NCBI GenBank assembly: GCA_010094045.1 | Contig: ML986770.1 | Location: forward strand, 1 to 55,794 | Origin: Lojkania enalia | Taxonomy: Eukaryota; Ascomycota; Dothideomycetes; Pleosporales | Length of the DNA stretch: 55,794 nucleotides | Reading direction: 5' to 3' | Shown here: positions 33,496-43,989 of the stretch, one piece after another | Numbering within the stretch: position 1 is the stretch's first letter | Layout of the letters: the number at the start of each line of letters is the position of its first letter | Position numbers and translations under genes: made by a program | The notes under the pieces: model-generated | Database searches by the model: none | What the model saw: only the letters and a program-made list of their open reading frames with translations | Told to the model about the DNA's origin: nothing

Positions 33496-35338
33496 AGTAG
33501 TAAGTAAGTACGCTAGGTAAGCGAGCGCGCTACCTTATCAACTTTTTTAACTATTCTAGCAATATATTTTTACAACGTATTAAAATACTATAAATATAAT
33601 ATATATCCTTAATTAAGTAGTATCTATAGTACCCTTCTTATACGTATATAAGTTATACCTAGTCTCTCTACAGCAACTATAGTATATAGAAGCCTACTAA
33701 CTTGCACCTAATCACGCCTTACCTTAATATATTTCGCCCTCTAACTACTGTTCAACCGCTATTTAAGTAATAATCTCCTCTCCCTCTATTTTTAATAAAG
33801 TGCCTCGCTTCTAAATCCGCTTCTTTTTACGCTGTTTACGCGTTGTAGCAGCCTTATTTACTTTCTTAAGGCTAGCAACTTAACCCTTCAGTAATATAGC
33901 TGAATAAAGTATTACCTCAGCACCTTTTTCGAGCTAATTAATTGCTATAATAATAGAAGTAGGTAATAAGCTTTTATACCTTTAAATCCGATCGCGAATT
34001 AATATTAATTAAGCCTTTAATTCGCGCTAGTTACTTAGTATTTTAGCTTCTTATATAAGAACCTCTAGCGTAGGTGGTATTAGCATACAAAGCTTTATAT
34101 TAAGCTTTAATATTACTACTTCTAGATTATATAGAACTAAACTAGCCCTTTAAAAGCTTGCGCGGATATTATCCTTTATAATTAATTGTTAGTAGATAGT
34201 ATAGAAAGCTAGAAGGAACTTAAGCTTTATAATATAATTAATATAGTCGCGGATTAGACTCTTAATCTAACTACTGTACGCTTGCTTTAATAGTAAGAAG
34301 TAACCTATATTAAAAGGCTGTAAGAAGTATAATAAGTACAACGGTATATAGAGAGTATAGATCTTATTCTCCTTATAGATTGCCTAGAATTCGAGCGAGT
34401 TATAGCTCTTATAGCTATTAAGAATAAGTAGTTGCTATACGCCTACTCGACGGTCCTTTATATATACGATAAAGTGCTTTAGCTACTCAACTCTAAGATT
34501 ATTAGTTGTCCATCCATTATTACTTAATCCGATAGCCTAATTCTTAGGTATATTATCACCCTCATACCAGATAGAAAGGTAGTATTAGCTAGTAAAGATA
34601 ATAAAAGGCAGGATCGCCTATCTAGCAGTATTAATTCCCTAGATTACTATAACCTACTTACAATTTTCTAGCTATATAGCTTTTAGCCGACTACATCTTT
34701 CTAAGCTAGTAATAACTAGCTTAGGTAATATCTTACCTATTATAAAGCTAGCTTTATTAAAATTATAGATATTCTTATTATAGATACTATATATAGCTTT
34801 TATACGCGTTATAAGCTTAAACTAGGCTCTAATAATCTTAGAATCTTTATATAAAGCTCTCTAATAATTATATAGTCGATTAAATCGTATTTTAAGGCTA
34901 TTTATTCGCTTAATAAAGTTTCTAGACTATTTCTAACTAACCTATCCAGCGCCGCGCTCAGTAAGTAGCTTATCTACTATATCTTATACAGCACCTAGAG
35001 AGGGTACAAATCCTCGCAAATCTAGGTCAAGTATATATATAATAATAGCCTCCTCTTCTAGCTTAGTAAGCTTCTTTAAATTTAGCTTACAATCGCGTTA
35101 TATAGTAATTCCGTTGTATTATCGACGTATTATTCTTCGAGAGACGTTATATATAGAAGCAGCGTGTCTTTCGCTTTAAAGTTGCTTATTATTAATAGCT
35201 AAGATAGCTAGGGAGATATCTACTTCGTTACAGCTAGATTAGGCATTTGTAGGTTAAGCTATTATTATTAGAAGGTAGGGTATTATATAAAGTTGGTAAG
35301 GCGGCGCGCTCGCTTGCCCGGCGCGCTCGCTTACTACT
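33496..35338 (-). mobile_element. P3: pogo/Fot1-like DNA transposon, degraded
   Basis: Imperfect inverted repeats of about 50 bp (AGTAGTAAGTAAGTACGC...GCGAGCGCGC at left; GCGCGCTCGCTTACTACT at right) are flanked by TA (33494-33495 and 35339-35340). Length is 1843 bp. It is inserted in RT of C. The repeats keep GC-rich words such as GGCGCGCTCGCTTG. Confidence 0.92.
33700..35260 (-). pseudogene. P3 pogo-like transposase relic
   Basis: Minus-strand reading near 34440-34200 gives LLILNSYKSYNSLEF, then NKIYTLYIPLYLLYFLQPFN, IGYFLLLKQAYSS and LIRDYINYIIKLKFLLAF. This matches the Fot1/pogo '..LDGHESH.S.EF..' and '..MPAHSSHLLQPLDV..' blocks. The Asp of the LDGH motif is now Asn. An N-terminal HTH region lies toward 35200. 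Many stops. Confidence 0.78.
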
Positions 35339-35340
35339 TA

Positions 35341-38045
35341 TATTAGTTTATATAAGTAACTAGTTATACCCTTTAGCCTTATAAATACTCTAAGTACCTT
35401 CTAATAGTATATTAATTATATAATCTAGGAGTATTTAAGCGACTTTATCTCAGTATACTTAGATAATATCCTTATATATATAGACGGCTCTCTATAAGAC
35501 TATTAGTACTACGTTAAAGTAATCCTTTAAAAGCTAATAGATGCTAGCCTTTAACTTAATATTAATAAGTGCGAATTTAAGGTCTATATAATAAAATATC
35601 TTAGCTTTATTATTAATATAGAAAAAGGTATCTAAATAGACCTATAGAAAGTTAAGATAATCTAGAACTAGAAAACGCCTATATTAGTTTATAATATATA
35701 GAGCTTTTTAGACTTTATAAATTTCTACTACTAGTTTATTAAGGAATTTTCTAAAGTAGTTACTCTACTAATAGCTTTTACTTAAAGAGAATAAGAGAAG
35801 AAATAGTTTCAACTCAATAATTAGGTACTTGCTACCTTTAATTACCTAAAGTAATACTTTATACAAGTACTAGTATTAGCCTAATATAACCCTAAAAGAG
35901 AAACGACTCTAGAGTATAATATCTTTAGCTGGTATACTAGAGGTACGTTTTTATAATACAATAATAAAAGAGTTCTATAACCTGTTACTTTTATATTAAA
36001 GCGAATACTTCCTATAAAATATAACTATCTAATCTATAATAAAGAATTACTAGCAGTTATATAATACTTCGAAGAATAGGAGGAGTCTTTAAAACTACTT
36101 ATATACTTTATAGTTCGTATAGATTACTATAACCTAAAATATTTTACTAAGGTATAAAAGCTCTCTAAATACTAGGTAAGATAGGTAGTATTCTTTATCT
36201 AGTTTAACTTCTAGTTTAAATATAAGCCGGGTAAGCTTAATATTCTAGCTAATACTTTCTTACGTTATAATTAGGATCTCCTAAAAGAAGCTAATAATAA
36301 GTAGATCTAGAGAAGGATTAGCTAACTCTTTAGACCGTCCGATTTTAAAAATAGAGTTTATACAGCTCCTATATAAGCCAGAAACTAATATACTAAAGAT
36401 ACTCCTAATAATTAAGCGGAGGTAGTTACCCTAGAAGACTCTATATTAGAGGAGGAATCTATAGACGAAGAAGAGTCTATAACTAAGATATTATACGAGG
36501 AGTAGTAAATACTAATAGAGACCTTATAGTAAGATGCCTAAAAAAAAGACAAGACGTATATTATACTTCTTTATACTACTAAAGTAGGGGAGAGAATACT
36601 TTTAGAAACCCTCTATTACCTTAAGATTAGTCTATCTAACCTCTTAGTCCTAGGAGATATATTAATATAGAGAGAACGCGCTTAAGTTCTTAAAAGCGAG
36701 CTACTTTATATAAAGCTAATCTAAGAGACTTATAACTTTTACTTAGTTAGCTACTCTAGTAAAAATATTACAATTGGGTTAATATTATAATACTACTTTT
36801 AGCCTAGAATAGCAGCAGATATTAAACGCTTTATATAAAATTACTACTCTTATAGTAGAAATATAGTTTAGCGTTCTAGAAAAAAAGGCCTGCTATATCT
36901 TCTTCTAGTCCCTAAAAGGGTATAGTTAGAAATTTTAATAGACTATATTATTAACTTACTAAGAACCGTATATAGTAATAAATATATTCTTATTATTACA
37001 GACCGTTTAAGTAAAAGAGTACTCTTTATTACTATCTTAGACCTTAAGAGCTAAATATTAGTTAATAAGTTTATCGAGTATTTTATAGTATATTATAGGC
37101 TCCTATAAGTAATAGTCTCTAATAGAGGAGAATAGTTTATATAAGGCGTATAGATATATATCTATTAAATTCTTAAGATTAAGTAAAGGCTATTAATAGT
37201 ATACTATCTAGAAACTAATAGAAGTATAGAGTATATAAACTAGCTACTTAAAGAGCTTCTCTACTACTATTATAACTACTACTAGAATAACTGGAATCTA
37301 TAGCTACTACTAGCTTAGATTACTGTTAGTACTAAGAACGCTTCCTCTACAAGAGTTAGCCTATTCTTCTTACTTATAGCTATTACCTGAACTTAAGAGA
37401 GTTTATATAACTAGAAGAGGAGCCGCTAATAGAGTAGTCTAGAGACTCTATTTATATAGTAAAATAGATTATTAGTAAACTAAAAGACTGCGTCGAATTT
37501 ATATAAGTAATAATAGCCTATATATAATAGTAGTAGTAAGAAATTTATAATTATATAAGGGATTCTATACTATAATACTAATTAGAAGATAAAGTTTAGC
37601 TTAATATACGTAATATTAAGATAAACCCTATAAGGAAAAAGAAGCTTTATAAGCTCTATTAATAATATATAGTTAATAAGACTATTAGACAAAATATATA
37701 CCAACTAGACACCCTATTAGAAATTTATAACACCTTCTACACAACACTACTTCGCTCTATTACTTAAGACCTATTACTAAGTTAAATATAAGACGACTAT
37801 TAACTAGTACCAATCAGCGTTGGAAACGAAAATAAATAGGAGCTTAAGAAAATCCAAGACGTACGAGTAATTAGTAAGAGGGGAGGCAGCCTAAAATAGC
37901 AGTTCCTTTATAAGTAGACTAGTTATACTATACCTTTATAGAACGACTAGAGCAACTATAAAGATATAATCGCTCTAGGAGAATTCGAACGGGATATAGA
38001 GCGGAACTTTACTAAAGAACTACTTATCCGTATAACTCAGTATTA
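35341..38045 (+). pseudogene. C RT C-terminal part, RNase H, integrase and chromodomain, degraded
   Basis: This continues the polyprotein after P3. The RT active-site region near 35455-35480 reads YLDNILIYIDG, with the second catalytic Asp changed to Asn. RNase H-like YNLKYFTKVQKLSKYQVRQ follows near 36130. Integrase gives TDRLSKRVLFITILDLKS near 37000, VIVSNRGEQFI (Asp now Asn) and LLIVYYLETNRSIEYIN. A chromodomain-like end (WEVEEI-type, now KKIQDVRVISKRGGSLK) closes before the purine tract at 38045. G-to-A changes have removed catalytic Asp residues in both enzymes. Confidence 0.78.
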
Positions 38046-38074
38046 GAGGAAGAGAAGGAGGAGGAGGGGAATAT
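38045..38074 (+). other. C polypurine tract
   Basis: Almost pure purines (GAGGAAGAGAAGGAGGAGGA...) directly before the 3' LTR. Confidence 0.85.
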
Positions 38075-38276
38075 TATAAAGGTCCCGGCTTATAGCTTAG
38101 TCCTGTTCCTGCGATACTATAATAGTAGTTGCTCTTATACGACCCTATACCTACCTAGACTAAAGCAAGTAAATAACATATATCTTACTACTATATACCT
38201 TCTCTTCTCTTTCTCTAGCTTTAATAATAATAGATTCTTATTATATCTAATCCTATTATATCCTCAGACCTTCTTA
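38075..38276 (+). repeat. C 3' LTR
   Basis: 202 bp copy of 30919-31120, followed by CTAAC at 38277-38281. Confidence 0.93.
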
Positions 38277-40725
38277 CTAACTCTACTTAATATACTTATA
38301 CTATAGATTATCTATAATATACTTCTTAGTTACCTCTAGCTTTTTAATATTCTACTTATATAATAGGCTATAACTATTAGGGAGAGGTTCTATAAGAATA
38401 ATCTTATAATTATAAGAATAATATTCTAGTAATTAATAAGCTATAATTTTACTAAATATATCCTAATATCTATAATATTTAGATAGTAATCGGAGATTTA
38501 CTAGTACTTTATTTTTAGCTTTATTTTCTAGCTTTAGGGCTTACTTATCTTTAATTAGCTGCTCGATTTTATATAGAAATATGGAGAAAAACTCGTTCTC
38601 TTTCCTCTTTATATTAAAGTAGAAAGTATTAGCTAAGATAAGAGTAATAGTAGAAGAATAGACTTTCTTTAGATTAGATTTAGACTTTATTATATATAGG
38701 CGTATAGGAGCTCTAAGTTTATTTAAACTATAAGCTATAAAAGATTAATATAGTTTTAGTAGTTTTAATAGACCCTTAATATAATAGATAGTTAGACTGC
38801 GGGACTATTAATACTAGTTCTTTTCTTATAGAGCGTTGTGTTGCTAGATATCTAACTCTACCTTCTTATTATATACTAGCTAAGTTAATTATATAAGAAG
38901 AGAAGGTGAAGAATTATAAGTAGTAAGATAATTAGAGGGCTATATAATCTAATTTTTATCTATATCTAGCTGGAGTTGAAAATAATATAACTATTTAATA
39001 CTAATAATATAATCTTAAGTATCTAGATCTATAATAATAAATAGGTAGTTTTAGATAATTCTTCTATTAATTTACAGGTATAAGTAGATATACTAATTAA
39101 CTAGGGTTTAGATTTAGTTCTAAAAACCTTTAATAGTAATTTTAAAGGGTAAACGCTATATTAATATATATAGAGTTTAGGAGAGTAATCTAGCTATTAT
39201 AGAATTAAGGAATAGAAAGCCTTAGGTGCTAGTATTAATAAGAGCGTTTAGTTATATACTAACGCCTTTTAAATATAGAATAGTAGAGATTTAAAAATAC
39301 TTTTCTCTAAATAAATATAATAAATTAATATTTAATAAGTTGTATTTACTTAAGCCTAGAATAGAAAGTTTTCTTGGGTATCTCTATTTCTTACCCGAGA
39401 ACTATCTAGATAGTACTTATTTACGTCTAGAAATTCTTCTTTCTTAATCTTTTCTTATTTAACCTCTATCTCTTATATTTTAAAAACTATATATTTATTT
39501 ATAAAGTATTCTAGTTTATTATAATTATAGTAATTACCTAGGGTTATATACCTTTTAAATATAGGAGTCTTAGTAGATTATTAAAGAGTAATTATAGTAG
39601 AATAAGATATTAATATTAGAGTAGATTAGGGCGGTATTAGATTGTAGGTTACTTTAGATAAACTCTTAGAAGCCTTCTAGTACTAATCTAAATTTATTTT
39701 AGCTGCAACTTATAGGCTAATAGTTTATTCTAGAAGGTTAGAAATACTCCTCCTTTCTATATTATAGGCTGTTAAGTAGGCAACTATAGTATTAAAGAAG
39801 CCTTTCTATATAAGCTTAAAGCTAAGGTTTAATATCCTTAAGCTGGGGAGAATCTTATTCTATAGGTAGAAGAACTACTTAAATTAGGATATAGATCCTC
39901 TAATAGCTATATTAATAAATCGAGCTTTAAAAGTTAGGAATACTTCTCTCTTATTTATTCTTAGAACCTGAAACGCTTATTATACCTCTATCTCTTTATT
40001 ACCTATAATAAAATACGATTATAAAAGTAAAATTATTTCTTTAGTATTCTTAAACTAATACTAGTCTAATTTAGCTAGGTATTTTAGCTCTAGATACTCT
40101 TTTATAGTACTAGAGGTATATCTTTATACTAATACTATATATATATACTTTCTCTAATAGTAATCTATATTAATCTTAAGTCGGTCTAGAATTAAAACTT
40201 ACTATTATTTAAATATTAGTTTACTATTATTTATAAGACTTTTAATCTTAGGTATATATTTAGTAAAGTAGGTTTAAACGGGTTTAGGGGTAGTTAAAAA
40301 GTTTCTTACTAGAGGAGTTATAAAAGTTTCTTAGTATATTATTAGTTCTAATTCGGTAGTTTATAGAGGTTAATTAGAACTAATAGCTCTCTATTATATT
40401 AGATATATAATCTTCTCTTATAAAATTATAATTTATTTCTTAAGGGTTAGTTTACTCTAATTCCCCTCTAAATTAGATAGGTTCTTTACTATAGGCCCTA
40501 TAGAGAGGGGTCCGCCTATTATAGAGCCCCTTATAATAGGTAATAGTTGTTCTATATACGTAAATAGAAGCTTACTCTTACTACAACTTACGTATATATT
40601 AGTTCTAGTATAGAAATCTAAAGGTAAATTATAGTTAGATATTAGCGGTTACCTCTAATTCTAATAGGTTATTAGTAGTCTCCGAGTTTCTACCTAGGCG
40701 TACTCTACGCGGCTTTTCTAAAAGT
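38277..40725 (-). pseudogene. B2 upstream pol and gag part, degraded
   Basis: Near 38470-38280 the minus strand gives a KIIAYQLLEYYSYNY-like start, then LPNSYSPLYKQNIKKLEVTK, KYIIDNL and YKYIKQS. This is the gypsy RT N-terminus ('..LPPHRP.D..I.L..G..PP.GPLY.LS..EL..L+.YLD..L.KGFIR.S..') and is completed at 30918 on the other side of C. Upstream sequence to 40725 should hold protease and gag; I see only weak pieces (a KEYLELKYLAKLDY-like stretch near 40080). K3 interrupts it at 40726 and it resumes at 41976-42198 before the 5' LTR. Confidence 0.6.
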
Positions 40726-40917
40726 TGTGGTGAGAGGCGAATCTTGTCTCAGGGAGGGAGATGAGGAGCTGAACTGCTTGATTGAAGATGGCCAGCGGGC
40801 CATATTTATGTACATGAAAAAGGGGTATATTAGCTGATATCTAGCGTGATATCGTACGTGATATCGTACGTCGATATCTGATACAGCTCGGCAGACTAGC
40901 CAAAAATCCCTATAATA

Positions 40918-41660
40918 CACCCCCCCAGCTTTAACTGCGAAGGAGAAGCTGCGTCGAAAAAATGAAGGTAGATACTATACTAAAAGAGGTAAATTGTATA
41001 GAGTAACTGGTGGTAGAGCTAAGTACGCTTGCAGAAATATCAATTTAGATTACCCCCTAAGATTCTTGTTGGTAATCGATTTATTTGGCTGATAGAAATT
41101 CCTGAGATTCGATTCTGGCTGAAATTAGTAAGGCGAAGGCCTACTACTACTCCATTTCTGATCCGGCGACTAATAGTGCTAATAATTCTGCCTCAGTAGT
41201 CGATTTTATAACCGTACACTGAATTGAGGCTTTCTAATCAATCGGCATCCCAAAAAGTTGAAATATATAGCCGTAGGAACTTCGACGAGTATCAGGATTA
41301 TTGCCGAAAGCTGCATCAGAGGTGCTATAGAATAGTAATTGCTCTGCAGGGTAGCATTAATATGGTGTTTTCTAGGGTTCTACCAGTGTCGCAATAATAT
41401 TAAATGCGCCCGCGCGACGTTAGGGCGTGTAAAAAATACGATCCAGGCTATATTAGGGAGAGTAGGTTCTAGTTGATGGATTTTAACCTCTTCGGGAGGT
41501 ATACTTGGATCCGTATATTCCCATACCCTCAGCTAGAAATATGCTGGGATATATTGATATAGGAGAATAAAATAGCCTTAAACGCGATACAGCATGTTAA
41601 TAGGCTTATAAAGTGCAGAATTTGCACGTAATTCTGATAGCTGAGTGCCCAAAGATCGTT
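40918..41660 (-). pseudogene. K3 copia RT end and RNase H relic
   Basis: On the minus strand near 41340-41180 the text YSTSDAAFGNNPDTRRSSYG, then YIFQLFGMPID*KAS, TVIKSTTEAELLALL and AGSEME appears. This is the copia RNase H signature '..DASFADD..TRRS..GY.F.L.G..I.WKS.KQ.TV..STTEAE..AL..'. The following part to 40930 matches the RNase H C-terminus. An upstream remnant with YSLDRIF corresponds to the RT end. Gag, protease, integrase and most RT are absent. It could move only with enzymes supplied by a relative. Confidence 0.8.
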
Positions 41661-41766
41661 GGTAAACGATAAAGATGATAATATCGCGATATTGCGACAC
41701 TAAATAAAAAGGAGCGATATCGATCGCAATATATAAATTGAGTTGCAGCTATTTTGGTGCGGTAAC

Positions 41767-41778
41767 CGGGCTCATAAC
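41767..41778 (-). other. K3 primer-binding site
   Basis: Minus strand GTTATGAGCCCGG adjoins the 5' LTR and is complementary to the initiator tRNA-Met anticodon-loop region. Same motif as K1. Confidence 0.8.
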
Positions 41779-42198
41779 TGTGGTGAGAGGCGAATCTTGT
41801 CTTAGGGAGGGAGATGAGGAGCTGAACTGCTTAATTGAAGATAGCCAGCGGGCCATATTTATATACATGAAAAAGGGGTATATCAGCTGATATCTAGCGT
41901 GATATCGTACGTGATATCGTACGTCGATATCTAATACAGCTCGGCAGACTACCCAAAAATCCCCATAATAAAAGTAATCCTAATTATAGAAGATAGGAAG
42001 TTTTACACTTAAAGGCTTTAGTTAATAGAAGGTTTTTAAGATTCTATCTAGATAACTAAATAATTTAATATAATAGTATATAAGTATTATAATCTAAACT
42101 AAATTAGATATATTTTAGACTTAGATATAGTTAAATAAACAATTAATATAATATTATTAAAGAGGCTATTACTAGTAGTATTAAGTTTTTCTATATAA

Positions 42199-42477
42199 TA
42201 TAATAGTATAGATAAGATAATAGGTCCGAATATAGTATAAATCTACTTAGAGGTATATAGAAGTACGTGGGAGTTTAGGAACCTGAGAATTCTATTAATA
42301 CTTATAGGCCTTATATAAAAGGATATAGAAAAACTACTAAACTACTTATAAGGGAGTATATAACTATATATAAATAGGAAAAGGGGCGGAGCTAGAAGTA
42401 GAATAAGATAAGCGAAAAGCTTTAGGATAGGATTATATATAAAGCTTTTTATTAAACGATTTCTTCGCATCGTTATA
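42199..42477 (-). repeat. B2 5' LTR
   Basis: 279 bp, partner of 26499-26777. The right flank GTAGA is one change from GTAGG at the other end. Confidence 0.85.
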
Positions 42478-42482
42478 GTAGA

Positions 42483-42949
42483 GTTATATACCCTATTATA
42501 TAGATACTCTAAATAATAGTAACCTACTTTTAATTATCTAGCTATATAAGATTAGGCTTTATATATAACAGTATAGGTAAGATAATAGGTCCGAATACAG
42601 CACGAATCTACTTAGAGGTATATAGAAGTATGTGGGGATTAGGGACCTAAGAATTCTATTAACACCTATAGGCCTTGTACGAAAGGATATAGAAGAACTA
42701 CTAAGCTACTTATAAGGGAGTATATAACTATATACGGAAGGGAAAAGGGGTAGAACTAGGGGTAAGATAAGATAAGCGAAAAGCTTTAGGATAAGGTTGT
42801 ATATAAAACTTTTCGTAGAACGATTTCTTTGCATTATTATATTATACGTCTTTTTAAGCCTATAATAACTTTTATAAATCTAATTATATTTATCTAGAAG
42901 CTAATCTTATTAAAGTTATATATATTCTTATTATAGATACTATAATATA
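42483..42949 (-). pseudogene. P5 pogo-like transposase relic, central fragment
   Basis: Minus-strand reading near 42948-42850 gives YSIYNKNIYNFNKISF, the pogo '..IYNFDETGF..' first-Asp block (Asp now Asn). It lies between B2 on the left and P4 on the right and contains a family B solo LTR (42564-42841). Confidence 0.6.
42564..42841 (-). mobile_element. Family B solo LTR
   Basis: 278 bp, exact duplication TTATA (42559-42563 and 42842-42846). Confidence 0.93.
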
Positions 42950-42968
42950 ATTTATAAGCAAGCTATTA

Positions 42969-43339
42969 TATAACAGCCCTTCTAATAGGCTAGGTACAGG
43001 GCGGAGTAATAACTAAGAATAATCACGTACTATAAGGTATATTATTCTTATAGGCTTATAATAGAAGTGCGTAAGTAGAGTATGCGAAGGATATTTAAGT
43101 TAACTATAAAGAGCTATAAAGATTGGAGTTGTTAGGTTGTTAAATACAATTTAGTTCCCTTATTATTTCTTCCTACTTAGTTACTTAGTTAACTAAGTAA
43201 CTAAGTATACTTAGTAGGTTAGTTAACTAAGCTACTAAGCGCGTTACATGCCTTATATTAGCTTTATTCTTCTAGTTATATAGAGTCCTAGATCTCAATT
43301 AGGTCTAGTATAGAGGTTCCTATAAAAGCGTCCGTAATA
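42969..43339 (-). repeat. A2 3' LTR
   Basis: 371 bp. On the inner side a pyrimidine run (CTTTCCCCCTCT) is the complement of the polypurine tract. Confidence 0.94.
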
Positions 43340-43689
43340 CTACTTTCCCCCTCTAAGCTCTCGGCCCGAGAGTTTTCCCGTTCTAAACTAGTATATAGTA
43401 GGGTTAATATACTATTTTCGCTAAGACTATATATATTTCTAATACTTCCCCTTCGTTGTTTAACTTTAAGTAGATACTATTATACTAATCGTATAAACTG
43501 TTTAGGTGAAACAATTATACCTTATTCTTAGTATTCCCGTAAAGGGTTAACTTATAAAGTAGATAAGAAGGAAATACCTAAAAAATTGTATTATTTAGAG
43601 TACTTTTATACTAGTATATATTTATTATACGACGCGGATCGCAATACTTAAATTACTCGTATATTACGGTCCTATAATACTAGTTTATT

Positions 43690-43985
43690 TCTAATTCTTC
43701 CTAGTAGTAAAGTAGGATATTAAAGTTGCGAAGCTGGAGGAAGAGATCCGTCTAGCCTAGGAGGAGTTAGAGTAACTTTTTAATAAGGTGGTAGTAGCTT
43801 ATATAAAGATTTAGCATCTTCGCAAGATTTGTAAACAAGTAAAATATAGGTAGATAGAGGGTTATAAACATGCGTGGGAGTAGCTTAAAGAGGAGGAGAA
43901 GGTAGATCGCGAGGCGGGTCTTCTTCCTAAAGTAGAGTCGCCTCCCGCAATACAGCTAATATTATTTAATCCTACTATTCTATCT
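43690..43985 (+). pseudogene. A2 antisense coiled-coil ORF relic
   Basis: On the plus strand, opposite to A2 pol and between its chromodomain and 3' LTR, a charged helical frame reads KVAKLEEEIRLAQEELEQLF when TAG is taken as a former CAG. LRKICKQVKY and LKEEEKVDREAGLLPKVES follow, then a Pro-containing tail. Heptad-like spacing of Leu/Ile with Glu/Lys suggests a coiled coil. Only about six stops occur in about 100 codons and nearly all are TAG. A1 has the same frame at 7260-7560. Antisense ORFs here are known from some fungal gypsy elements, but function is unknown. Confidence 0.55.
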
Positions 43986-43989
43986 CTAG

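Larger units (their letters stand above)
30919..38276 (+). mobile_element. C: full-length Ty3/gypsy element carrying P3
   Basis: LTRs of 202 bp (30919-31120 and 38075-38276) start TGTAAAGGTCCCGG / TATAAAGG and end GACCTTCTTA. The duplication CTAAC is exact (30914-30918 and 38277-38281). Internal order on plus is gag, protease, RT, (P3 insert), RNase H, integrase, chromodomain. A strong purine tract precedes the 3' LTR. It is inserted in the RT region of B2. Net length without P3 is about 5.5 kb. Confidence 0.95.
40726..41970 (-). mobile_element. K3: small internally deleted Ty1/copia element
   Basis: Two 192 bp LTRs (40726-40917 and 41779-41970) flank 861 bp. The duplication AAAGT is exact (40721-40725 and 41971-41975). 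On the minus strand a primer site complementary to initiator tRNA-Met (GTTATGAGCCCGG) follows the 5' LTR, and a purine tract GCTGGGGGGG precedes the 3' LTR. Only the end of pol remains. Base composition is close to normal in a degraded host. Confidence 0.93.
26499..42477 (-). mobile_element. B2: family B gypsy chromovirus with nested insertions
   Basis: 3' LTR 26499-26777 and 5' LTR 42199-42477 are both 279 bp and in the same orientation. Flanks GTAGG (26494-26498) and GTAGA (42478-42482) differ by one G-to-A change and are probably the original 5 bp duplication. Removing P2, element C and K3 leaves about 5.5 kb. Integrase and RT pieces on both sides of the insertions read colinearly on the minus strand, which supports one interrupted element. 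Confidence 0.85.

Noticed and set aside
40705..40920. Minus-strand open stretch of 71 codons
   Set aside because: It lies over the K3 copia LTR and its flank; no domain, and LTRs are not coding.
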